Assembly: GCA_964495085.1 (NCBI GenBank)
Contig: CAZBUK010000004.1
Coordinates: 1-64,000, forward strand
Direction: 5' to 3'
From: CAZBUK01 sp964495085
GTDB taxonomy: Bacteria > Bacteroidota > Ignavibacteria > T3Sed10-11
Length of the DNA stretch: 64,000 nt
Shown here: positions 43,506 through 51,713 of the stretch, piece by piece
Layout of the letters: each line of letters begins with the position of its first letter
Numbering within the stretch: the stretch's first letter is position 1
Program-made: the position numbers and the translations under genes
Notes under the pieces: generated by a model
Told to the model about the DNA's origin: nothing
Seen by the model: only the letters and a program-made list of their open reading frames with translations
The model's database searches: none

Positions 43506-45530
43506 ATGACAAATACTCAAGGAAACGGTAAACGGCTTCTTCGCGGAGCATTCGGCGACGCGCTCATCATATTCCCCTGCATTCTCATTCTCCTCTTTGT
43601 CTTTTCCCACTTCAACCTGATCGATTCGCTGAACCGGTTTGTCGATCAAAATGCGTTCGCGAATTTCGACAGGGTATTGCTCATATTCGTCCTGATGACG
43701 ATCGGACTTACCATTTTCGCGATTCGTCGCTGGACCGAGCTCCGGAAAGAGATAAAGCTGAGGGAACAGAGCGAACGGGAGATACAGGCGAGCGATGAAA
43801 GATTCAGGTTGCTGGTCAATTCGCTCGACGACGTGGTCTTCACGCTCGACCGGAGACAGAGACATACGGCCGTGTACGGCAAATGGGTTCAGGACACGGA
43901 TAAGTTCCGGCCCGATGTTTTCCTCGGTAAAACGGCGAGAGAGATCTGGGGACCCAAGGATGCATCGCTGCACGAATCGGCTAACAAGCGGGCGCTCACC
44001 GGAGAATCCGCAACTTATCGATGGGCGACGAAGCTCAACGGGGACCTGCATCATTTCCAGATTACCGTATCGCCGCTGCGCGATGAGTTGGGGGAAATAA
44101 CCGGTGTCGTCGGCGTCGGGCATGATATTACAGAAAAAATTCATTTCGAGCGGGAGCTGCACCGCCATGAACAGGAGATGCGCGTACTGCTCGAGAACGC
44201 CCCCGATATCGTCGCGCGGTACGATAAGGAAGGCAGATTCCAGTATGTCAACCGCGTCTTCGAAAATACCATGGGGGTCACGCGGAATAAGATCGTCGGC
44301 AAGAAGATTCAGGAGGTCGGCATCCCGCAGGAGCTGTTCCCGTTCTGGCATCAGGAGCTCGAACGCGTGGTCGCGGAGGGTAAGGAACTAACGCTCGAAT
44401 CGGAGCTCGCTACTCCTGCGGGCATGAGATATTTCCATGCCCGGATCGTTCCCGAATTGAACCGCGACGAATCCGTGGAGTTTGTGCTCGTCGTTGCGCG
44501 CGATCTGACCAAGCACAAGCGAATGGAGGACGATGTCCGCAGAAGCGAAGAACAGCTCGAGCGCATCCTCCAGACGACGCCGAGCGGCATGACGATCGTC
44601 GACCTCAGCGGAAAGATCTTCTTCGCGAACAAGACAGCCGAACGCCTGCTCGGTCTCGAAACGAAGATGCACAGCAAGCAGCATTATTACAACGATTTGC
44701 AGACGCGGATCCTGACCGTCGACGGGAAACCCTTCCCCGAAAAAGATTTGCCGTATATCCAGGTGATGATGACCGGCGAACCTGTCTTCGGACTGGAACA
44801 TGCCGTCGAGAAACACGGCGGACAACGGGTCATTCTCTCGGTCAACGCGGCTCCCTTACACGATTATCAGGGAAAAGTCGTAGGTATCATCTCCGCCCTC
44901 ACGGATATCACCAAACTGAAACTTGCTGAGGAATCCGCCCGCAAGAACGAGCAGCAATTCAGAGATCTCGCCGACAGCATATCCGACGTGTTCTTCGCCG
45001 TCGATTCGCAATTGCAGTGCACCTATTGGAACAAGGCGAGCGAAACGTTGACGGGCGTACAGGCGAGCTCGGCGATCGGAAAACCGATCACCCGGATCAT
45101 TCCCCACATCAGCGAAAGTCAGATCGACGAGTTATGCCGGGAAGCCTTGAAAACGCAATCAACCCGGACGCTGGTGAGCAAATTTAAATTCAACGGGAAA
45201 GTACATTATTTCGATATAAACGTCTATCCGGGGAAACAGGGGATATCGGTATTCCTCAAGGACGTGAGCGAGCGCATGTATGCCGAACGCGAGCGCGACC
45301 GCCTGATCACCGAACTGCAGGATGCATTGACGAAGGTAAAGACGTTGAGCGGATTGCTGCCGATCTGCGCCTTCTGTAAAAAAATCCGCGACGACACCGG
45401 CTACTGGCATCAGGTGGAATCATATATCAAGGAGCATTCCGAAGCAAACTTCAGTCACGGCGTCTGCCCGGCGTGCGCACAGGAACATTACCCCGAGTAC
45501 TTCAAGGAAAACCAGGAAGAGAAGAAATAA
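43506..45530 (+). CDS. Membrane-bound multi-PAS sensor protein without a kinase domain
   Basis: 674 residues. Two N-terminal helices (about 18-36 and 57-75) form an anchor. Four PAS domains follow, at about 98-215, 220-340, 350-465 and 480-590, each with typical HD/IT endings (VGVGHDITEKIHFE, VVARDLTKHKRM, ISALTDITKLKLA). The end has LPICAFCKKIRDDTGYWHQV, then a long conserved stretch to GVCPACAQEHYP. I have seen this Cys-rich tail at the end of other PAS proteins; it could bind metal or a partner. No histidine kinase, GGDEF or methyl-accepting part exists, so output must go through another protein. It faces the subtilase gene with a 10-base gap. Confidence 0.85.
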   Translation: MTNTQGNGKRLLRGAFGDALIIFPCILILLFVFSHFNLIDSLNRFVDQNAFANFDRVLLIFVLMTIGLTIFAIRRWTELRKEIKLREQSEREIQASDERFRLLVNSLDDVVFTLDRRQRHTAVYGKWVQDTDKFRPDVFLGKTAREIWGPKDASLHESANKRALTGESATYRWATKLNGDLHHFQITVSPLRDELGEITGVVGVGHDITEKIHFERELHRHEQEMRVLLENAPDIVARYDKEGRFQYVNRVFENTMGVTRNKIVGKKIQEVGIPQELFPFWHQELERVVAEGKELTLESELATPAGMRYFHARIVPELNRDESVEFVLVVARDLTKHKRMEDDVRRSEEQLERILQTTPSGMTIVDLSGKIFFANKTAERLLGLETKMHSKQHYYNDLQTRILTVDGKPFPEKDLPYIQVMMTGEPVFGLEHAVEKHGGQRVILSVNAAPLHDYQGKVVGIISALTDITKLKLAEESARKNEQQFRDLADSISDVFFAVDSQLQCTYWNKASETLTGVQASSAIGKPITRIIPHISESQIDELCREALKTQSTRTLVSKFKFNGKVHYFDINVYPGKQGISVFLKDVSERMYAERERDRLITELQDALTKVKTLSGLLPICAFCKKIRDDTGYWHQVESYIKEHSEANFSHGVCPACAQEHYPEYFKENQEEKK

Positions 45531-45540
45531 TCTGAACGGT

Positions 45541-47541
45541 TCACCGGACCAGAACCATTTTACCCGTTTCGGTTCTGTTGCCGTATGAGATCCTGAAAAA
45601 ATAAACTCCGCTCGGTTGTATTGCCGCGTTCCATTCTACTTCATGAACACCCGGCGCATGCGGACCGTCGATAAGCGTGACTATATGCTTGCCCAGAATG
45701 TTAAATACGTCGACGGTCACGTTCGATACGTCGGGAATTTCATACCGCAGAATCGTCCTATCGTTAAACGGATTCGGGAAATTCTGGTGAACCGCGAATC
45801 GCTCCGGCGGTACCGCCTCCCTTAATTCCACAATCGACCCGTGCGCAGGCAGAAAGTATTCCGCTGCGGGATCAGCTGGATAGCGGCGGGGAATCCCGGC
45901 GCTGTCGACGACCATCGCGAAGAAACGGAATCCCTGATCCGTACTGATATGCTCGGGAATAACCACTTCGTAATTACCAGAGGTGCGGCCGGGGAGTAAA
46001 CCTGCCGGCTGCATTCCTACAACCGTATAAGATTCGTCTCCGGCCGACCGCATAAAAATATCAACCGACGGATGAAGGCCGGCAGCAGCGGTGAGGAACA
46101 TCGAGATCCGCCGGCTATGGCCGTCATCGCGTAATACCGGAAAGGCGAGCATCGCCTGCGCATCGATTAATCCCCACCCTATGTCGTTATCCGGCAGCAT
46201 GGCCGAACCCGCGCTCAAACGAAGCGAATTTCGCAACTCACCCGCCGACATATACGGCCTCGCGGAGAGGATCAATCCCGCGGTCCCCGAAACGATCGGA
46301 GCCGAGAGCGAAGTGCCGTTCTCGGTTCTGTACTGCCCGGGGGTCGTGGATGCGCCGAACACGTTTACACCCAATGCGGTCACATCCGGTTTTATGCGTC
46401 CGTCTGCCGTTGGTCCGCGGGAGCTGAATTGAGCGAGATCGCCGCCCGACAATATAGCGCCGACGGCGACGACATGCTCGCCGTCGGCCGGAGTAGTAAT
46501 TATCCGCCAGGGCTGTCCCCCTTCGTTCCCCGCCGAAGCAACGATCAGTACACCCCGCGCATATGCCATTTCTGCGGCAATCGTCGTCACCGCGGTTTTT
46601 CCGTCCATATCCTCCGGCGTATAACCGGGAAATCCGTCGTCGAACAGGCTGTAACCCAACGAGGTTGAGACGATATCGACACCCAACGATTCCATCCATT
46701 CCAGCCCCTCCACCCAAAAATCTTCTTCCGCCGGAGTTTCGGAGCGCACGTCTTCCGTCGCAGCCAAAAGAAAATCAGCATGCGGAGCCACACCGATCAG
46801 ATTCCCTTCGCTGAATCCAGCCGTCACGGAAAAAACGACCGTGCCATGACTGTAGTGGAACGGCGAAAGAACTTCATCGGGATAATTCTCAGCGACGAAA
46901 TCCCTCGAACCGAGAACATTTACATGCTGAAAAGCCTCATGTGCGGTCCATTCGAATCCCGTATCCAAAAATCCTATCGCAGCACCGCCCCCCGTTATAC
47001 CGAGGTTATGAAGCAGGTCAATTTTATGAAGGGAGATCTGAGCCGCGGAAGGACCGTAGGAAAATTCCGTCTCTTCGGTATCGCCAATATTGAGGAAGAG
47101 CTCACCTTCCGGGGAGTCTATGGGATCGGGACGGCTCATACGGGATACGGGGCGGATCTCTTTTACAAACGGCAGCTCGCGGACGGCTCCGATCGCGCCC
47201 GGAGCCGCAGATACGCTCACGGCATTCAACCATCTTGATTCGGCTCTGACGGTCAGTCCGTGCCGATCCAGGACATCCCTATAGCCTCTATATACAGGCA
47301 GATCCTCGGGTCCCGCGATCGGTTCAGATTTCATATTTCTCATACGCCGTTGAATCGAGCGATCCGAGAGTCCGGCTACGCGCGCGGCATCCTCCGGAGC
47401 AGGAGATTGTTTTGAAAAAACCGGACCTTTATCTCGCAGAAAAATCCAGTATGATCTTGCCGAATGCCCGTCCCCGGAATATAATAAGCCGTTGTCGATA
47501 ATAAAGAGCATGCCGAGGCATATGTACCGGAGCATTTGCAT
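45541..47541 (-). CDS. Secreted S8 (subtilisin-like) serine protease with type IX-style sorting domain
   Basis: 666 residues. A weak signal peptide opens the chain. The propeptide-like region runs to about 160. The catalytic triad is Asp about 193 (GFLDTGFEW), His about 232 (YSHGTVVF) and Ser about 413 (NGTSLSAPIVSG), with the oxyanion Asn in ASAGNEGG. The last about 85 residues form the sorting domain with NFPNPFNDRTILRYEIPD and SGVYFFRISYGNRTETGKM, as in the DUF3160 protein at 234. It is probably exported by a type IX system. It overlaps the upstream antiporter gene by one base and is the last gene of the 45541-53723 run. Confidence 0.92.
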   Translation of the reverse strand: MQMLRYICLGMLFIIDNGLLYSGDGHSARSYWIFLRDKGPVFSKQSPAPEDAARVAGLSDRSIQRRMRNMKSEPIAGPEDLPVYRGYRDVLDRHGLTVRAESRWLNAVSVSAAPGAIGAVRELPFVKEIRPVSRMSRPDPIDSPEGELFLNIGDTEETEFSYGPSAAQISLHKIDLLHNLGITGGGAAIGFLDTGFEWTAHEAFQHVNVLGSRDFVAENYPDEVLSPFHYSHGTVVFSVTAGFSEGNLIGVAPHADFLLAATEDVRSETPAEEDFWVEGLEWMESLGVDIVSTSLGYSLFDDGFPGYTPEDMDGKTAVTTIAAEMAYARGVLIVASAGNEGGQPWRIITTPADGEHVVAVGAILSGGDLAQFSSRGPTADGRIKPDVTALGVNVFGASTTPGQYRTENGTSLSAPIVSGTAGLILSARPYMSAGELRNSLRLSAGSAMLPDNDIGWGLIDAQAMLAFPVLRDDGHSRRISMFLTAAAGLHPSVDIFMRSAGDESYTVVGMQPAGLLPGRTSGNYEVVIPEHISTDQGFRFFAMVVDSAGIPRRYPADPAAEYFLPAHGSIVELREAVPPERFAVHQNFPNPFNDRTILRYEIPDVSNVTVDVFNILGKHIVTLIDGPHAPGVHEVEWNAAIQPSGVYFFRISYGNRTETGKMVLVR

Positions 47542-48506
47542 TAAGACATTTCCCGCTGGAACAGTATGAGGATGAACAGGATATAACCGCAGAGGAGCAG
47601 CGCCGCTTCGAAGCGTGATATTCTCAGTCCGGTCCGCATAATTACAAAAAGGAAAACAGAGAATCCGAGCATGACGGGAAATTCGAAGGAGGCGCTCGAT
47701 GCGGCTACTCCGATCGGAGTGATAACCGCCACACCACCAATAACAAATAACGCGTTAAATATGTTGCTGCCGATAATATTTCCAAGACACATAGCGGTAT
47801 CCTTCTTTATGACTGCCACGACGGTTGTCGCCAGTTCGGGAAGCGACGTTCCCAAGGCCACCAGCGTTACACCGATCACGAAATCCGGAACTCCGACCGC
47901 CCGTGCGATTACCATACCGGAATCGACTATGAGCTCGGATCCGTACATGAGCAGAAATGATCCCCCGGCAACGAACACAGCGGATACGAGCACGGTACTT
48001 TTTTTCCCGGGAAAAGACACAGGCCGGGAGACCGGTTCACCGACCGCTCGTTCAACCTGTCGTTCCGTACGCATCAGTAGGAGGGCCGTATAGATGAAGA
48101 TGCAGCTTAATAATATAATACCAGGCAGCATTCCGATCGAACTGCCGAGCGACAGGAGGAAGAGAAGAATGGATGACCCGAGCATAACCGGGTAATGAAT
48201 CAGGATATCGCTCCGGTCGACGTCTATCGGCAGGATGACCGCGGCAATTCCGAGAATTAAGGTGATGTTGGTGATGTTGCTCCCGACAACGTTCCCGAGT
48301 GCAATATCGCTGTTGCCGGCGAGAGCGGAAATGAGACTCACCACGAATTCCGGGGTCGACGTTCCGAAGGCGACGACGGTCAATCCGATAATGAACGGTT
48401 TTATCCGGAACAGGTTGGCGAGATGTACGGCTCCGCGGACAAGGCCTTCCGCACCGATGTATAACAGAACGGCGCCCGCGCTAAAATAAAGGACGGGAAT
48501 AAGCAT
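47541..48506 (-). CDS. Calcium/sodium antiporter (YrbG-like, CaCA family)
   Basis: 321 residues with about ten helices in two homologous halves. The two alpha repeats are easy to see: LTVVAFGTSTPEFVVSLISA, followed by GNVVGSNITNI, and VTLVALGTSLPELATTVVAV, followed by GNIIGSNIFNA. The acidic Glu in both (TPE, LPE) is the ion site. It moves Ca2+ out in exchange for Na+ or K+. It sits between moxR and the subtilase gene. Subtilases often need calcium, which may be a link, though this is inference. Confidence 0.9.
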   Translation of the reverse strand: MLIPVLYFSAGAVLLYIGAEGLVRGAVHLANLFRIKPFIIGLTVVAFGTSTPEFVVSLISALAGNSDIALGNVVGSNITNITLILGIAAVILPIDVDRSDILIHYPVMLGSSILLFLLSLGSSIGMLPGIILLSCIFIYTALLLMRTERQVERAVGEPVSRPVSFPGKKSTVLVSAVFVAGGSFLLMYGSELIVDSGMVIARAVGVPDFVIGVTLVALGTSLPELATTVVAVIKKDTAMCLGNIIGSNIFNALFVIGGVAVITPIGVAASSASFEFPVMLGFSVFLFVIMRTGLRISRFEAALLLCGYILFILILFQREMS

Positions 48507-48529
48507 GCGATACGTGCAGGATTCGGGAG

Positions 48530-49528
48530 TTAGTCCTTTAGGGCTTCGAGAAGTCTATTGACGATTTCGATCGCTGCAACCCCGTCGGCTTCTGCATTGA
48601 AATTCGGAACAATGCGATGCCTGATGACCGGACCGGCCATATGCCGCACATCGTCGATATCGGGCGTATGCCTCCCCTGGAGCAGCGCCCTGACTTTCGC
48701 TCCGAGTATGAGAAATTGAGACGCCCTCGGCCCCGCTCCCCAGCTCAGCCAGGTCTTCACGAAATCGGGAGCGCCGTTTTTACCGGGCCGGGTCATCTCG
48801 ACGAGCGAGACGGCAAAGTCGATGACGTTGTCTGCGACCGGGACCTTACGCACCAGGTTCTGGTACGAAACGATCTGCTCGGCGCTCAGCACGCGGCTGA
48901 GTTCGGGTGAATACTCGCTGGTCGTGGTTCTGACGATGCGGATCTCCTCTTCCTTCGACGGATAATCGAGCCACAAGTTGAACATAAAGCGGTCGAGTTG
49001 CGCTTCGGGGAGCGGATACGTTCCCTCCTGTTCGATCGGATTCTGAGTGGCAAGCACGAAGAAGGGCTCGTCGAGAATATAGGTTCTTCCTGCCGCGGTT
49101 ACCCGGTGCTCCTGCATCGCCTCGAGCAATGCGGATTGCGTTTTCGGGGGCGTCCGGTTGATCTCGTCGGCGAGCACCATATTGGCGAATACGGGACCTT
49201 CGATAAAGCGGAAGTGTTTCGCACCGGTGGATACATTTTCCTCGATGATCTCAGTTCCGGTGATGTCGCTCGGCATGAGATCCGGCGTAAACTGGATACG
49301 GGAGAATTTCAGATCGAGGACCTCCGCGAGCGTCTTGATCAACAGGGTCTTGGCGAGTCCGGGAACGCCCACCAGGAGGCAGTGGCCCCTGGCAAGCAGG
49401 CTGATCAGCAGTTGATCGATGATCTCATCCTGACCGATGATAACTTTCGCTATCTCGCTTTTAATCTGACGGTAAGATCGGTTGAGTTGTTCCGCAAGTT
49501 CTACATCCGAAAATTTTTCTTTCACCAT
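48530..49528 (-). CDS. MoxR-family AAA+ ATPase
   Basis: 332 residues. Walker A is GVPGLAKTLLIKTL at about 60-73, Walker B is MVLADEINRTPPKTQSALLE, and the sensor parts TQNPIEQEGTYPLPEAQLDR and WGAGPRASQFLI follow. MoxR ATPases act as chaperones that load metal ions or assemble membrane-associated complexes, usually along with DUF58 and VWA proteins. Those partners do not follow it here. It stands 9 bases downstream of the SurA-like gene, so its client may be an envelope protein handled by the foldases. Confidence 0.93.
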   Translation of the reverse strand: MVKEKFSDVELAEQLNRSYRQIKSEIAKVIIGQDEIIDQLLISLLARGHCLLVGVPGLAKTLLIKTLAEVLDLKFSRIQFTPDLMPSDITGTEIIEENVSTGAKHFRFIEGPVFANMVLADEINRTPPKTQSALLEAMQEHRVTAAGRTYILDEPFFVLATQNPIEQEGTYPLPEAQLDRFMFNLWLDYPSKEEEIRIVRTTTSEYSPELSRVLSAEQIVSYQNLVRKVPVADNVIDFAVSLVEMTRPGKNGAPDFVKTWLSWGAGPRASQFLILGAKVRALLQGRHTPDIDDVRHMAGPVIRHRIVPNFNAEADGVAAIEIVNRLLEALKD

Positions 49529-49537
49529 GTCCTCGGT

Positions 49538-50836
49538 TTACAGCAGTTTTTCCCAGAAGAATTCCGCACGCAGATCGTCTATCAATTTCATGAACGCCTG
49601 CTCCATTTTGTTCTGCAGTGCAAAACGCTCGAGGAATTTATAATCCTGCTCTACGTCGACCGGATGCTCGGGAATCCGTTTAGTCAGTCTTATAATAGAA
49701 TAGCCGTATGAATCGCCGAAGTTGATCCTCGACGGAGCGCTGATTTCGTTCTCCGAAAGGTTGGCGACGACGCGGCGGATATCCGGTTCGAGCTGGTCGA
49801 CGGCTACAAGTCCGAGGGTTCCGCCGAACGGAGCGGTGTCCGCATCTTCGGAATTCTCGCGCGCCAGCTGGTCGAATGACTCGCCGGCGAGTATACGGTC
49901 GCGGATCCCGTTCAGTTTATCGATAGTAGGCCGGTCGCTCTCCTCGGTCCGCTCGATTCTGATCAGAATGTGACGGGGCCTGACGGCATCGCCGCGCCGC
50001 TCTTCCATCCTGATGATGTGCAGGCCGAACTGTGTTTCTACGATCTCCGAAACATCGCCGGGATTCAATGCGAACGCAACCTCTTCGAATTCTCTCACAA
50101 ATATTCCCCGTCTCACCCATCCAAGATCCCCTCCCCTGTTTGCCGAGCCTTGATCCACGGAATGACGCCGGGCCAGAGCATCAAAGTCTGCTCCGGCAAG
50201 CACGCTGTCGCGGATCGCTTCGGCCTTGGCATATGCATCGTCCTTGACGTTGACGTCGGCCTCGGGTATCAGAAAGATATGGGCAACCTCCACCTGTTCG
50301 GGAACCTGGGGAAGTTCGCTCCGATGTTCACGGTAGAACTCCTCCACCTCCCGCCTGCTTACGGTCATGCGTGAAAATTTCTGCGCTTGCAAACGCTGCA
50401 CCAGCAGTTCCTTCCGGATATCCTCGCGCATATCGCGGCGCAATCTCGGCACGCTCATATTCAGGATCTCCGAAACCCGCTCGAGCGAACCGTATGCCTG
50501 TTCGAATTGCCGGAGCTGATTCTGTACTTCCTGCTGTATCTCGTTCTCCGAGACGACGACGCTGTCGCGGATCGCCATCGCGAGCAGCAGTCGCTTATTG
50601 ATCAGACTCTCAAGGATCTGTTCCCGCAGCTCCGGAATCCGGCGTTGATCGAGGCGCTGCTGGAGGGCGTACATCTGTACCTGGCTGTTCAATTCGGATT
50701 CGAGGATGATCTCACGGTCGACAACGGCGATAATGCGATCGGCGTACTGCTGGCCGATTACGGTACCGCATATGATAAGCAGCAACATAGTTCCGAAAAC
50801 AACATTCCTCATGCGTATTCCCGACTCCCTTCGCAT
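49538..50836 (-). CDS. SurA-like periplasmic peptidyl-prolyl isomerase
   Basis: 432 residues. A signal peptide (from the second ATG at 50812 it begins MRNVVFGTMLLLIICGTVIG) precedes a SurA N-terminal chaperone domain (YADRIIAVVDREIILESELN). Two parvulin domains follow at about 175-280 (VEVAHIFLIPEADVN) and 285-385 (RPRHILIRIERTEES; TAPFGGTLGLVA). The first start at 50836 forms TAATG with the preceding stop and is the translationally coupled choice. SurA escorts outer-membrane barrels to the BAM machine. Three parvulin-type genes stand in a row here, so their jobs are probably divided. Confidence 0.9.
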   Translation of the reverse strand: MRRESGIRMRNVVFGTMLLLIICGTVIGQQYADRIIAVVDREIILESELNSQVQMYALQQRLDQRRIPELREQILESLINKRLLLAMAIRDSVVVSENEIQQEVQNQLRQFEQAYGSLERVSEILNMSVPRLRRDMREDIRKELLVQRLQAQKFSRMTVSRREVEEFYREHRSELPQVPEQVEVAHIFLIPEADVNVKDDAYAKAEAIRDSVLAGADFDALARRHSVDQGSANRGGDLGWVRRGIFVREFEEVAFALNPGDVSEIVETQFGLHIIRMEERRGDAVRPRHILIRIERTEESDRPTIDKLNGIRDRILAGESFDQLARENSEDADTAPFGGTLGLVAVDQLEPDIRRVVANLSENEISAPSRINFGDSYGYSIIRLTKRIPEHPVDVEQDYKFLERFALQNKMEQAFMKLIDDLRAEFFWEKLL

Positions 50837-51708
50837 TATGGTAGTGTATCCTGGTGAACGGCATTCATATCTTCGCGCCCGTACGAGAACGAAATCTCAA
50901 TCGGAAATTGACGCCTGAGCTGCTGGAGCAGCTGTTGATACTTCTCATGCCGCTTTTCTATAACAAGCCGTTCCCCTATTTCGTTCTTGACGAAATCGAA
51001 CGGCAGAGTGTTCCCCGTCTGGATCGATGCATGCAGTCTGATAATGTAGAAGCCGAGGCCGGTAGATATCGGGAAGGACGTTCCTCCCGTAGCGAGCTGC
51101 CGGGCGGCATTCCATTTCTCGACCGGATACAGATCGCGCTGCCGGTAAAATGCCCGGTCCCCGATCTCAAGTACCGCGCCGGGAAGATCGGCGTTATCGA
51201 GAACCCGTTCGAGCGCCTCGTTCCAGTCGGTCCCCTGGACGACCGCGTTCCGGAATGTCGTGGCGACGTTCCGCCGCTCGAATAATGCATAGCTCACCTC
51301 GACGATCGGTTCTTCCGATCTAAACTCGAGCATGTGCTCGGAATAGTAGCGTTCCGCATCCTGATCGGTGATGACGGAATACTCATCGCCGTATACTTCG
51401 TCTTCGAGGAGCGCATTGATCGCGAGGTGGCGTCTGATATCCTGCAGGGGGCCGAGCACTCTCTCGTCTCGGTCGAGACCTCTGCGGCGCGCCTCCTGAT
51501 ACAACATCTCCGTATTGATCCACTGCGTAATATACTCCCGGACGACGGCTTCATTCATGCCGAGCGATTCGTCGATCTTTTCACTGATCATCGCGCGCGT
51601 CAGATATTCGTTGTGGACACGTGCGGCGTATTCCTGGGGCTGCTCTTCTTCAGCGCAGCCCGCGAGGAAGAGTACGCACAGGAGCGGTATCTGTCCCTTC
51701 GGAAGCAT
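50836..51708 (-). CDS. Parvulin-like lipoprotein foldase (degenerate PPIase)
   Basis: 290 residues from the ATG at 51708, which opens with a lipoprotein signal (LLCVLFLAGC). The frame is open to 51798, but that part runs into the preceding gene. SurA/PrsA-like N-terminal helices (EYLTRAMISEKIDESLGMNE) are present, but the middle parvulin domain (about 130-240) is poorly conserved, with EVSYALFERRNVATTFRNAV in place of the usual ASHIL start. It may act as a pure chaperone. It overlaps the next gene as TAATG and stands 5 bases after the gene before. Confidence 0.8.
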   Translation of the reverse strand: MLPKGQIPLLCVLFLAGCAEEEQPQEYAARVHNEYLTRAMISEKIDESLGMNEAVVREYITQWINTEMLYQEARRRGLDRDERVLGPLQDIRRHLAINALLEDEVYGDEYSVITDQDAERYYSEHMLEFRSEEPIVEVSYALFERRNVATTFRNAVVQGTDWNEALERVLDNADLPGAVLEIGDRAFYRQRDLYPVEKWNAARQLATGGTSFPISTGLGFYIIRLHASIQTGNTLPFDFVKNEIGERLVIEKRHEKYQQLLQQLRRQFPIEISFSYGREDMNAVHQDTLP

Positions 51709-51713
51709 GAAGT

